The translations under genes were made by a program, and so were the position numbers. From Actinophytocola glycyrrhizae (GTDB lineage: Bacteria; Actinomycetota; Actinomycetes; Mycobacteriales; Pseudonocardiaceae), in assembly GCF_042653545.1 (NCBI RefSeq), contig NZ_JBHSIS010000007.1:545966-609965 (forward strand): a DNA stretch of 64,000 bases. Direction: 5' to 3'. The notes under the pieces were generated by a model that was not told where the DNA came from, ran no database searches, and saw only the letters and a list, made by a program, of their open reading frames with translations. The first letter of the stretch is position 1; each line of letters starts with the position of its first letter. Below are positions 57,301 through 64,000 of this stretch, piece after piece.

Positions 57301-57821
57301 TCGTCGAGCGTCTCGCGGTGCTGCCCGTCGCGGAACGTGAGCGGACGCTGCTCGACCTGGTCCGCGCGCAGGTGGCCGCCGTGCTCGGCGTCGCGGACCC
57401 GGACACCGTCGAACCGGAGCGCCCGTTCAAGGAGATCGGGTTCGACTCGCTCACCGCGGTCGAGCTGCGCAACCGCGTCAACGGGATCACCGGTCTGAAG
57501 CTCGCACCCACGCTGGTGTTCGACTACCCGACACCGGTCGCGCTCGCCGAGCAACTCCGCGAAGAGCTGGTCACCGACGACGTGGCCGCGCCGGTGCCGG
57601 TCCTCGCCGACCTCGGCCGGCTGGCGCAGGCACTGGCCGGGGTCGCGGTCGACGACGAGGACGTCCGGTCCAGGGTCGACGCGGCGCTGCACGAGCTGGT
57701 CGCCGCCTGGCAGGCGCTGCAGCCGCAGCGCACCGACGGGCTCAAGGCCCGCCTGTCCACCGCCTCCTCGGCCGACGACCTGTTCGACCTGATCGACACG
57801 GAGCTTGGGAAGGCGAGCTGA
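51375..57821 (+). CDS. PksE: single fully reducing module, KS-AT-DH-ER-KR-ACP
   Basis: A 2,148-residue module and the only one with an enoylreductase. The start gives docking helix TSAEQLVEALRESLREND. KS near 34-460 (DSACSSSL, EAHGTAT, SNISHAQ, slightly off consensus but with Cys-His-His intact); AT near 559-860 (GHSIGE, HAFH: malonyl); DH near 919-1200 (HTVQGTTLAP, LLDSALH); ER near 1398-1705 (LNFRDV, NADPH loop HSAAGGVGLAA); KR core near 1713 (GGTGTLG; LSD at the LDD site, probably B-type); ACP near 2020; docking tail ending DDLFDLIDTELG. It should add a saturated two-carbon unit. Codon 46 is TTA. The tail matches the PksF start class, supporting E-to-F transfer. Confidence 0.96.
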   Translation: MTTSAEQLVEALRESLRENDRLRKENHRLVSDAREPIAIVGMACRLPGGVSSPTELWDLLSEKRTGVSEFPTDRGWDIERVYDPTPGQKGKTYVNRGGFLQHAGDFDPEFFGISPREALAMDPQQRLLLETSWEAIENARIDPAALRGSKTSVYAGCMYHDYIGDYFDMPEQLSGFLVTGTTGSILSGRVSYTLGLEGSSIVLDSACSSSLSAVHLATQALRDRECSLALAGGVTVLGQPYSFVEFSQQGGLSPDGVCRSFAKGAEGTGWGEGVGVVLLERLSDAQRNGRRILAVIRGSAVNQDGASNGLTAPNGPAQQRVIADALADAGLRPGDVDAVEAHGTATSIGDPIEAQAMMASYGSSHSPDRPLWLGSVKSNISHAQAGAGVAGLIKMVLALQHEELPATLHVDEPTPEVDWSAGTVRLLTDPQPWPSRETPRRAAVSSFGISGTNAHLIIEEAPHDEADETAAPYEGPVAWTLSAKTAESLRRQAARLRSHVASDERLRPADVGISLVRTRGTYDHRAAVVGTTREELLAGLDALDAGTGGITGTPGNGKVAFLFTGQGAQRAGMGTELYERFPAFAAAFDEVAEHLDPLLERPIRDVIADGAGLDETRYTQPALFAVEVALFRLLESWGITPDFVCGHSIGELAAAHVSGVLTLTEACVVVAARGALMQSLPSGGAMVAVAATEEEITPHLSDQVQIAAINGPSSVVISGAETATLAVAAHFEELGRRVKRLTVSHAFHSTLMNPMLPEFRTVTAGVAYHEPAIPVVSNVTGGIATAEQLASPDYWVEHVRAAVRFCDGVRTLAQAGVTTFVEIGPSGVLTGMAQECLDEDAVTLVPALRRDRPEPGTVLTAAATLWARGAAVDRTAAYAGTDATLVDLPTYAFEHKHYWVTRTGTGGNIRSAGLDAAQHPVLGAVVSPADSDSFVLTGRMSPSTHTWLADHTVQGTTLAPGTLFVELAVKAGTVAGAAQLDELIIENPLVLAEGQATQLQVNVSAPDEDGVRSVTVHSRPDGGDGTIAEPWTRHAAGTLSNQTPALVPTFASWPPPGSVEIDVTELYPNLADAGYDYGPAFQGLRAAWRNGDEVLGEVTLSGKQRDEAASFGLHPALLDSALHAIGAGALLDGAGHVPFHWTGVSLYTTGARTLRVRVSSTAEDTVRLDLLDQNGAPVAKVESLLLRPISAEQLAALRKGNNDDPLFTVDWVAPEESGEEPGSTEGWAVLGDGDLARSLDGLTRYDDLASITDVPEVVLLPAAAGETTDLPATVHAETLRVLGVLQEWLADERFAEARLVVLTQRAVAVNGGEKVRDLPSSALWGLLRSAQTENPERFALVDVGDKDVRADEVAAALATGEDQAAVRAGTVLVPRLARRTPGLEAPDTDVWRLHTTGRTIADLELVPDDRFDGELEPTKVRVSVRTCALNFRDVFNVLGLAPMHNGLGQEGAGIVTEVGSAVTGLRPGDRVMGMFPGSIGPVTITDQEMLAPLPEGWTFAEGASIPLVFTTAYHGLLNLADMKAGERLLIHSAAGGVGLAAIQLAQARGVEVFGTASKGKWDVLRALGLDDDHIGDSRTTEFEERFRAATNGEGVDIVLNSLTGEFIESSFRLLRAGGRFLEMGIADLRDPEDIAKTYPGVHYQPFELFGAPIAVIAPGWSAVAELAARGEISPLPFTAWDVRRSQESFQFFSQAKQIGKVVITVPRAADQDGTALITGGTGTLGAAVARHLVTEHGIRHLVLTSRRGLAANGAAELVAELTGLGADVRVEACDAADREALAALLGSLEHPLTSVVHTAGVLSDGVLASQDADTLATVMRPKVDAAWNLHELTKDMDLSAFVLFSSAAGILGGPGQSNYAAANSFLDALAQHRRDQGLPATSVAWGVWAERSGMTGHLDEADLARMARSGMEPIELGQGMTMFDNAVAGDHAILLGVAFAAGALRRGGVVPPLFRALAGGNGRRAAAAGIVKDNTLVERLAVLPVAERERTLLDLVRAQVAAVLGVADPDTVEPERPFKEIGFDSLTAVELRNRVNGITGLKLAPTLVFDYPTPVALAEQLREELVTDDVAAPVPVLADLGRLAQALAGVAVDDEDVRSRVDAALHELVAAWQALQPQRTDGLKARLSTASSADDLFDLIDTELGKAS

Positions 57822-57980
57822 CATGAGCCTCCCCGCGCCGACTCCGGCTTTGAAAGCAGGCCGAGTGCTACGCAACCGCACCTCAGGGGAACGTGACGCG
57901 AACCAGCCACGAGCACGTGACCGGGCCGCACCCTCGGTCGCGAACGGAACCAGCACATCGAATTCCGGGGAGGCGGGACA
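57822..57980 (+). other. 159-bp gap before PksF with a doubtful micro-ORF
   Basis: An ATG at 57823, behind GGAAGG, opens 53 codons ending at TGA 57982-57984, which overlaps the PksF GTG as GTGA. Its codons lack the strong GC3 bias of real genes here and the product is Arg/Ser/Thr low complexity, so it may be a translated leader that couples PksE to PksF, or simply chance. Confidence 0.35.
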
Positions 57981-60374
57981 GTGAGCGCCGACCAGACCAG
58001 GGAACAGAAGCTGGTCGAGTACCTCAAGCGGGTCACCGGCGACCTGGTCGAGGCGAAGGAGCGGCTGGCCGCGGTGGAGGCCGCGGCCGCCGAGCCACTC
58101 GCCGTGGTCGGGATGAGCTGCCGGCTCCCCGGCGGGGGCGACACCCCGGCCAGGTACTGGCAGGCGCTCCAGGACGGCGTCGACGCGATGGCCGAGGTGC
58201 CGCCCGACCGGTGGCGCGCGGCGGACTACCTCGACCCGGACCCGACCGCGCCGGGCAAGGCGTACACGCAGCGTGGCGGGTTCCTGCCCGACATCGCGGG
58301 CTGGGACGCGGCGTTCTTCGGCATCTCCCCGCAGGAGGCGCTGCGCATCGACCCGCAGCACCGGCTGCTGTTCGAGCTGGTCTGGGAGGCGCTCGAGGAC
58401 GCGGGGATCCCCGCGGAGTCGTTGCGGGGCACCAGGACCGGGGTGTTCCTCGGCCTGGTCGACTCCCGGCAGTACCTGCAGCTGGAGGCCGAGGCCGAGG
58501 GCGCGGCCAGCATCGACGACCCGTACCTCACCATGGGCGGGTCGGCCAGCGCCGCCGCCGGGCGGCTGGCCTACCAGTTCGACCTGCGCGGCCCGGTCAT
58601 GACCGTCGACACGGCGTGCTCGTCGTCGCTGGTGGCGCTGGACCTCGCGGTACAGAGCCTGCGCCGGGGCGAGATCGACCACGCCATCGTGTGCTCGAGC
58701 TCGGCGATCATCCACCCGGTCTACTTCGTCCAGTTCTCGAAGATGGGCATGCTCGCCCCGGACGGCAAAGCGAAGGTGTTCGACGAGGACGGCAACGGCT
58801 ACACCCTCGGCGAGGGCGGTGGCGCGGTCATCCTCACCCGCGCGTCGGACGCGGGCGAGCGCCGGGTGCACGCGCTGATCCGCGGCTCCGCGGTGAACTC
58901 CGACGGCCGCAGCAACGGCCTGACCGCGCCGAACAAGGTGGCGCAGATCGCGGTGCTGCGGTCCGCGCTCGCCAACGCGGGCCTCAAACCGGACGACATC
59001 GACTTCCTGGAGGCGCAGGGCACCGGCAGCGCGCTCGGGGACGCCATCGAGTTCGGCGCGCTGCTGGAGGTCTTCGGTGACCGCTCCGCCGACCACCCGC
59101 TGCTGGTCGGCGCGGTGAAGGCCAACATAGGGCACCTGGTCGCGTCCTCCGGGCTCGCGAGCCTGATCAAGGCGATACAGGCGGTCAAGCACGGCGAGGT
59201 GCCGGGCAACCTGCACCTGACGAAGCCGAACCCGGTCGTCACGCTCGACGGGCCGGTGCGGCCCGTCCAGAGCAGCCAGCCGCTGCCCGGCGCCCCGCGC
59301 AGGGCCGGGGTCAGCGCGTTCGGCTGGTCGGGCACCAACGCGCACGTGATCGTCGAGCAGCCCCCCGCCGTGGCGCGGGAGTCCGCGCCGGAGCGGGAAT
59401 GGCAACTGCTCCCGCTGTCCGCCGCGAGCGAGGCCGGGCTGGTCGCGCTGGCCGCGAAACTCGCCGACCACCTGGAGTCCACCCCGGGCGGCACGCTGGC
59501 CGACGTCGCGCACACCGTCCAAACGGGACGGTCCGCGCTGCGGGTGCGGAAGGCCCTGGTGTGCAGGGACATCGCGGACGCCGTCGCGCAGCTGCGTGCC
59601 GGGTTCACCGGTACGCAGGCACCGGTGAGCAAGCAGGCCCTGGGTTTCGTGCCGGACGGCGACGACTGGGCCGAGGCCCTCGCCGCCGTCGAGCCCGCCT
59701 TCGACGCCGGTGAACCGGTCGCCGCGCTGGGCAGGCTCCTGCCGATCGCCGCGTCCGGCAGTGCCGGGGAGCTGGCCGGGCGCGTCGACGTGGTCCTCGC
59801 GGTCGATCCCGGCGCCGGGCACGTCGCGCTGCGCACCGGCAGCAGGCCGGAGTGGCTCGCCGTGCTGGGGCGGCTGTGGGAGCTGGGCGTGCCGGTGGCG
59901 TGGCCCGGTGCCGGGCAGTTCGTCGACCTGCCGACCTATCCGTTCCAGCGCACCAGGTTCTGGCCCAACCACACGCCGACACCGTTCGCGCGGGAGGAGA
60001 CGGTCACCACCGAGCGGTTCGCCCGCCCCGACCTGCGCACGCCGTTCCTGCCGGCGGGCACCCCGACCGAACGCATGGTCACCGAGGTGTGGCAGGAACA
60101 CCTGGGCATCGAGGCCATCGGCGTCAACGACCCGTTCTTCGAGCTGGGTGGCACGTCGATGATCGGGGTCGCGGTGGTCAGCAGGCTGGCCAAGGAGTTC
60201 GACGTGGAGCTGTCCGCGGCCACCCTGTTCGAACGGCCCACCGCCGCCCAGTTCGCCGAGCTGCTCGACTCGCTCACCGCCGACGTCGCACCGCGTCCGG
60301 CCACCGTGGACGCGCAGGCGGCGAGGGGAGCGCGGCGCCGCGCCATCGCGCAGGCCAGGAAGGGCGCCGCATGA
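57981..60374 (+). CDS. PksF: AT-less KS0-ACP protein
   Basis: A 797-residue protein; GTG 57981 has GGAGG upstream and a docking start (QKLVEYLKRVTGDL). The KS (about 37-465) has Cys213 (DTACSSSL) and the second His (KANIGHL, His385), but the first His motif reads EAQGTGS (Gln346), as in non-elongating KS0 domains. Then come a KS-AT linker, a remnant about 100 residues long beginning FTGTQAP where a full AT would be near 300, the post-AT linker LPTYPFQRTRFW, and a carrier domain with LGGTSM (Ser726) closer to NRPS-type carriers than to the other ACPs here. It cannot load its own extender and probably only receives and holds the chain from PksE. Its KS sequence (PPDRWRA, ISPQEALRIDPQHRLL) is of another lineage than PksA-E. 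It overlaps PksG by ATGA. Confidence 0.9.
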   Translation: MSADQTREQKLVEYLKRVTGDLVEAKERLAAVEAAAAEPLAVVGMSCRLPGGGDTPARYWQALQDGVDAMAEVPPDRWRAADYLDPDPTAPGKAYTQRGGFLPDIAGWDAAFFGISPQEALRIDPQHRLLFELVWEALEDAGIPAESLRGTRTGVFLGLVDSRQYLQLEAEAEGAASIDDPYLTMGGSASAAAGRLAYQFDLRGPVMTVDTACSSSLVALDLAVQSLRRGEIDHAIVCSSSAIIHPVYFVQFSKMGMLAPDGKAKVFDEDGNGYTLGEGGGAVILTRASDAGERRVHALIRGSAVNSDGRSNGLTAPNKVAQIAVLRSALANAGLKPDDIDFLEAQGTGSALGDAIEFGALLEVFGDRSADHPLLVGAVKANIGHLVASSGLASLIKAIQAVKHGEVPGNLHLTKPNPVVTLDGPVRPVQSSQPLPGAPRRAGVSAFGWSGTNAHVIVEQPPAVARESAPEREWQLLPLSAASEAGLVALAAKLADHLESTPGGTLADVAHTVQTGRSALRVRKALVCRDIADAVAQLRAGFTGTQAPVSKQALGFVPDGDDWAEALAAVEPAFDAGEPVAALGRLLPIAASGSAGELAGRVDVVLAVDPGAGHVALRTGSRPEWLAVLGRLWELGVPVAWPGAGQFVDLPTYPFQRTRFWPNHTPTPFAREETVTTERFARPDLRTPFLPAGTPTERMVTEVWQEHLGIEAIGVNDPFFELGGTSMIGVAVVSRLAKEFDVELSAATLFERPTAAQFAELLDSLTADVAPRPATVDAQAARGARRRAIAQARKGAA

Positions 60375-62293
60375 CGAGCGAACGGGTCGCCGCCGACTCC
60401 GGCACCGACATCGCGATCGTCGGCATGGCCGGGCAGTTCCCCGGCAGCCGCGACGTCGACGAGCTGTGGCGCAACCTCCGTGACGGCACCGAGTGCGTCA
60501 CCTGGTTCACCCGCGAGGAGCTGCTCGCCGCCGGTGAGGACCCGGAGCTGATCGCCGACCCCGCCTACGTCCCGGCGGCCGCGGTGCTCGACGACATCGA
60601 GCTGTTCGACGCGGGGTTCTTCGGCTACCCGGCGCACGAGGCCGCGCTGATGGACCCGCAGCAGCGGCTGTTCCTCGAGAACGCGTGGCACGCGCTGGAG
60701 GACGCCGGGATCGACCCGGACCGGGCACCCGGTCTCGTCGGCGTGTTCGCCGGCAGCCAGATGAGCACGTACATGATCTACAACCTGATCCAGCACAAGG
60801 AACTGGTCGCCGGTGCCGGGAAGCTCGCGATCGGGTTGTGCAACGACAAGGACTCGCTCACCAGCCGGGTGTCGCACACGCTGGGGCTGACCGGGCCGAG
60901 TGTCGGCGTGCAGGCCTACTGCGCCACGTCGCTCGTCGCGGTGTCCGTCGCCTGCAACAGCCTGCTGACCGGCGAGTGCGACGTCGCGCTCGCGGGCGGG
61001 GTCGCGATCGAGGTGCCGCACCGCGTCGGCTACCGGTACGAACCGGGCGGCACGTCGTCCCCGGACGGCCGGTGCCGCGCGTTCGACGAGGCAGGCGAGG
61101 GCACCCCGCACGGCACCGGCAACGGCCTCGGGATCGTGGTGCTGCGCAGGCTCGCCGACGCGGTCGCCGACGGGGACCGCGTGTACGGCGTGATCCGCGG
61201 CTGGGCGGTCAACCACGACGGCGCCGCCAAGGCCGCATGGGTCGCGCCAGGGGTGCGCGGCCAGTCCGGGGTGGTGGCCGAGGCACTGGCCGCCGCCGGG
61301 CTCGAACCCGACGACCTGGACTACCTCGAGGCGCACGGCACCGGCACCGCGCTCGGCGACACCATCGAGGTGTCCGCACTGCGGCAGGTGTTCGGCGACC
61401 ACCGCCTCGCGCTCGGTTCGGTGAAGCCGAACCTCGGTCACCTCGACCGGGCCGCCGGGGTCGCCGGCCTGATGAAGGTCGCGCTGGCGCTCACACACGA
61501 GGAGATCCCGGCGACCATCAACCACACCACGCCCAACGCCGCGCTCGCACGCACCCGCATGGAGGTCGTCACCGAACCGCGCCCGTGGCGCCGGGGTGAG
61601 CGGCCACGCCGGGCCGGGGTGAGTGCCTTCGGCCTCGGTGGCGCGAACGCGCACGTGGTGGTGGAGGAGGCGCCGCGGCTGTCCCGTGCGGACCGGCTGC
61701 CGCCGCGTGAGCAGCAGGTCCTGGTGTGGTCGGCCCGGACCGACGCCGCGGCGGACGAGATCGGCGCGCGGCTGGCCGAACTGCTGGCCGCGCCCGACGT
61801 GGACCTCGCGGACGTGGCGTTCACGTTGCAGACCGGGCGGCGGGTGTTCCCGCACCGCAGGGCGGTGGTGGCGTCGTCGGCCGAGGACCTCGCCGCTGGC
61901 GTGCTCCGGCGCACCGACGCCCACCTCGGTCTTCCGGTCGCGTTCGAGTTCACGGGTGAACAGCCGGTGGCGGACGAGGTGCTGTACCGCACCGAACCGT
62001 TCTACCGAAACGCGTTCGACGAGTGCCTGGACCATGGGCGCGCGCTGGGCAGGTTGCTGGAGCATTGGGGTGTACGGCCGGGCGAGTCGTCCGACGTGGT
62101 CGTGACCCTGCCGGGCACCGAGAGCGCCGCCGAGATCCTCGCGCGGTTGTGGCTGGCCGGCGCGGACGTCGACTGGCGCGCCTACCACGAGGGGCGGAGC
62201 CCGAGGAAGGTCTCCGTGCCCAGATACAGCTTCCAGCGCACCCGTCACTGGATAGACCCGCCGACGGACGCGGCGGGCAGCCGAGCGATCTGA
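60371..62293 (+). CDS. PksG: free-standing ketosynthase with eroded AT
   Basis: A 640-residue protein translated from the ATGA overlap with PksF. The KS (about 14-430) has Cys184 in an unusual QAYCATSLVAV context, EAHGTGT and KPNLGHL, so the triad is complete. VNHDGAAKAAWVAPGVRGQ resembles KS domains that act after NRPS modules. The rest is linker plus a shrunken AT remnant (VAFEFTGEQP, then RYSFQRTRHW), without GHSxGE or HAFH, and no ACP. It lacks docking helices. It may catalyse a final condensation or transfer of the chain held on the PksF carrier, but the acceptor is unknown. It is followed by the ALDH gene after 25 bp. Confidence 0.88.
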   Translation: MTSERVAADSGTDIAIVGMAGQFPGSRDVDELWRNLRDGTECVTWFTREELLAAGEDPELIADPAYVPAAAVLDDIELFDAGFFGYPAHEAALMDPQQRLFLENAWHALEDAGIDPDRAPGLVGVFAGSQMSTYMIYNLIQHKELVAGAGKLAIGLCNDKDSLTSRVSHTLGLTGPSVGVQAYCATSLVAVSVACNSLLTGECDVALAGGVAIEVPHRVGYRYEPGGTSSPDGRCRAFDEAGEGTPHGTGNGLGIVVLRRLADAVADGDRVYGVIRGWAVNHDGAAKAAWVAPGVRGQSGVVAEALAAAGLEPDDLDYLEAHGTGTALGDTIEVSALRQVFGDHRLALGSVKPNLGHLDRAAGVAGLMKVALALTHEEIPATINHTTPNAALARTRMEVVTEPRPWRRGERPRRAGVSAFGLGGANAHVVVEEAPRLSRADRLPPREQQVLVWSARTDAAADEIGARLAELLAAPDVDLADVAFTLQTGRRVFPHRRAVVASSAEDLAAGVLRRTDAHLGLPVAFEFTGEQPVADEVLYRTEPFYRNAFDECLDHGRALGRLLEHWGVRPGESSDVVVTLPGTESAAEILARLWLAGADVDWRAYHEGRSPRKVSVPRYSFQRTRHWIDPPTDAAGSRAI

Positions 62294-62318
62294 CCCCGCA
62301 CCCGGAAGGACAGGACAA

Positions 62319-63878
62319 GTGACTATCTCCATCAGCCGGAAGCCCTTGCTGCCAGAGGGGCTGACCAGGCAGCTCGCCGGCCAGCTCACGGGTACGGGCC
62401 CGACCGTGACCGCGTACGCGCCCTGGACCGGCGAACCGCTGGTCGACGTGGCCACCTCCACGGCAGCCGACGTCGACGCCGCGTTCGCCAAGGCACGTGG
62501 CGCGCAGGCGAGGTGGGCGGCCACCTCGCCGGCCGAGCGGGCCAAGGTTTTCCTGCGCTACTACAAGCTGGTGCTGCACAACAAGAAGCTGATGGACCTC
62601 ATCCAGGCGCAGACCGGCAAGGCCCGGTTCACCGCGTTCGAGGAGACCATCGACGTCGCCGGCATGGCGCTGTACTACGCGCGCAACGCGCAGGCCTTCC
62701 TGGAGCCGCGGCGCCGCAAGGGCGGTATCCCGTTCGCGACCCGCGTGACGGAACTGCGGCACCCCAAGGGTGTCGTCGCGGTGATCGCACCGTTCAACTA
62801 CCCGATCTCCGACGGCATCTGCGACGTCATCCCGGCGCTCATCGCGGGCAACGGCGTGGTGTTCAAGCCGGACACGCAGACGGCGCTGGCCCCGCTGCTC
62901 GCGCGGGAGCTGCTGATCAAGGCCGGGCTGCCCGCCGGGCTGTGGCAGATCGTCGTCGGTGAACCCGCCGACATCGGCCAGGCGATGATCGACGGTGCCG
63001 ACCACGTGTGCTTCACCGGCGGCAACGAGGCGGGCAAGAAGATCGCGGAGCAGGCGGCCCGCCGCATGATCGGTGCGACGATGCAGCTCGGCGGCAAGAA
63101 CCCGATGCTGGTGTTCGAGGACGCCGACCTCGACAAGGTGGTCCCGGCGGCGGCCCGCGCGAGCTTCGTGAGCGGTGGGCAGATGTGCCTGTGCTCCGAG
63201 CGGATCTACGTGCACGCGTCGCGCTACGAGTCCTTCCTGGAGAAGCTGGTCGAGCACACCAGGGGCCTGAAGCTGGGCCAGGGCTTCGACTTCGAGTACG
63301 ACCTCGGCTCGCTGTCGCACCAGCGGCAGCTGGACAAGGTCGCCAGGCACGTCGACGACGCGGTGGCCCACGGCGCCAAGGTCGAGATCGGCGGCAAGGC
63401 CCGCCCGGACCTGGGCCCGTACTTCTACGAGCCCACGGTGCTGACCGGCGTGAACGCCGCGTGCGAGATCGCCACGGAGGAGACCTTCGGCCCGGTGGTG
63501 TCGGTGTACCCGTTCACCGACGAGGCCGAGGCGCTGCGCCTGGCGAACGCGACCGAGTACGGCCTGAACGCGAGCATCTGGACCAAGGACCTCGGCCGCG
63601 CCCACCGGCTGGCGGCACAGATCAAGTCGGGCGCGGTGAACATCAACGAGGGCTACGTTTCCACCCACATCTCCTACGACGCGCCCATGGGCGGCCGCAA
63701 GGCCTCCGGCTACGGCCGGCGCCACGGTGAGCAGGGCCTGCTCACCATGTGCGACGTGCAGATCGTGGCGAGCCAGCACGGGATCAGCTTCGACCCCAAG
63801 CCCGGCGTGACGCACGAGCAGCTGGCCAACCAGAACACGAGGATCTACCAGATCATGAAGGCGCTGCGCCTGAAGTGA
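62319..63878 (+). CDS. Aldehyde dehydrogenase (succinic-semialdehyde-type), Glu-to-Gln at general base
   Basis: A 519-residue NAD(P)-dependent ALDH-superfamily protein. GTG 62319 follows GGAAGG. Seen: FNYPISDG and KPDTQTAL (cofactor region), FTGGNEAGKK, catalytic Cys290 in GGQMCLC, and EETFGPVVSVYPF. The site of the general base reads MQLGGKNP with Gln256, exactly 34 residues before the Cys as in normal enzymes, where Glu is expected. Overall it is most like succinate-semialdehyde dehydrogenases. Being last in the PksC-to-G operon, it may process the released chain or make a precursor; with Gln the hydrolytic half-reaction may be impaired, so thioester formation or reduction is conceivable. 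A strong terminator follows. Confidence 0.88.
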   Translation: MTISISRKPLLPEGLTRQLAGQLTGTGPTVTAYAPWTGEPLVDVATSTAADVDAAFAKARGAQARWAATSPAERAKVFLRYYKLVLHNKKLMDLIQAQTGKARFTAFEETIDVAGMALYYARNAQAFLEPRRRKGGIPFATRVTELRHPKGVVAVIAPFNYPISDGICDVIPALIAGNGVVFKPDTQTALAPLLARELLIKAGLPAGLWQIVVGEPADIGQAMIDGADHVCFTGGNEAGKKIAEQAARRMIGATMQLGGKNPMLVFEDADLDKVVPAAARASFVSGGQMCLCSERIYVHASRYESFLEKLVEHTRGLKLGQGFDFEYDLGSLSHQRQLDKVARHVDDAVAHGAKVEIGGKARPDLGPYFYEPTVLTGVNAACEIATEETFGPVVSVYPFTDEAEALRLANATEYGLNASIWTKDLGRAHRLAAQIKSGAVNINEGYVSTHISYDAPMGGRKASGYGRRHGEQGLLTMCDVQIVASQHGISFDPKPGVTHEQLANQNTRIYQIMKALRLK

Positions 63879-63890
63879 TCTCGAGCATGC

Positions 63891-63926
63891 CGAAGGGGTG
63901 GTGCCGCACGCGGCACCACCCCTTCG
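63891..63926. terminator. Perfect 16-bp bidirectional terminator at the end of the operon
   Basis: CGAAGGGGTGGTGCCG (63891-63906) and its exact complement (63911-63926) enclose CACG. It lies 12 bases after the ALDH stop and 9 bases beyond the stop of the next, convergent gene, so it probably serves both and marks the cluster border. Confidence 0.88.
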
Positions 63927-63935
63927 CATTGTCGG

Positions 63936-64000
63936 TCAGGTGAGCTTCACGAAGTTCTGGAAGCCGTGTCCGATCTGGGTTCCGCTGCCCGCGAAGGGGA
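63936..64000 (-). CDS. C-terminal end of an unidentified convergent gene
   Basis: The reverse strand from the edge reads PFAGSGTQIGHGFQNFVKLT and a TGA at 63938-63936. Only 20 codons are visible. The GTQIGHGFQNF pattern resembles the blades of secreted FG-GAP/VCBS-type beta-propeller proteins, but this is weak. It faces the polyketide operon across a shared terminator and is probably not part of the cluster. Confidence 0.45.
   Translation of the reverse strand, partial: PFAGSGTQIGHGFQNFVKLT

Noticed and set aside
51510..60101. A 2,863-codon open frame on the minus strand opposite PksE and PksF
   Set aside because: Antisense shadow of PksE/PksF with no family features; it spans two real genes and their gap.

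Overview
The window is GC-rich, high-GC3 actinomycete DNA carrying most of a cis-AT type I modular polyketide synthase (PKS) gene cluster. Family-level resemblances (SARP regulator, tandem P450s, TGAAAGGCGCG-type palindromes between genes) suggest a member of the Pseudonocardiales, but the genus cannot be fixed from the sequence alone. Both ends are open. The loading PKS runs off the left edge on the minus strand, and the last 65 bases belong to an unrelated minus-strand gene beyond a strong terminator, so the right cluster border is probably at about 63.9 kb.

Layout. (1) 11681 to 1, minus strand: PksA, with a CoA-ligase-like loading domain, a decayed ketoreductase, an ACP and two KS-AT-DH-KR modules, the second cut by the edge. 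(2) 11.7-14.6 kb: a SARP activator, a tiny codon-optimised gene with its own terminator, a type II thioesterase and a MerR regulator. (3) 14.6-16.05 kb: two translationally coupled membrane proteins behind a MerR-like operator. (4) 16.16-17.37 kb: a P450, then 840 bp without genes but full of palindromes. (5) 18.2-37.5 kb: a tight operon of MFS exporter, second P450, stand-alone acyl-CoA ligase-like enzyme and PksB (three KS-AT-DH-KR-ACP modules). (6) 37.7-41.3 kb: SRPBCC protein, small membrane protein and MMPL transporter. (7) 41.4-63.9 kb: PksC (KS-AT-KR-ACP), PksD (KS-AT-DH-KR-ACP), PksE (KS-AT-DH-ER-KR-ACP), PksF (KS0-ACP), PksG (lone KS) and an aldehyde dehydrogenase.

How they work together. 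All eight AT domains carry the HAFH signature of malonyl-CoA specificity, so the chain should be unbranched. PksB should lay down a conjugated triene, PksC an L-type hydroxyl (A-type KR), PksD one double bond and PksE a fully saturated unit. Docking sequences support B to C to D and E to F. No type I thioesterase is visible. The line instead ends in two AT-deleted proteins of another KS lineage: PksF has Gln for the first catalytic His, and PksG is a free-standing KS of the kind that follows NRPS modules. They are followed by an aldehyde dehydrogenase whose general-base Glu is Gln. This release end, the odd split between a loading ligase lacking its catalytic Lys and a paralogous free ligase that keeps it, and the 59-residue gene are the most unusual parts. 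The final compound cannot be named from this window.
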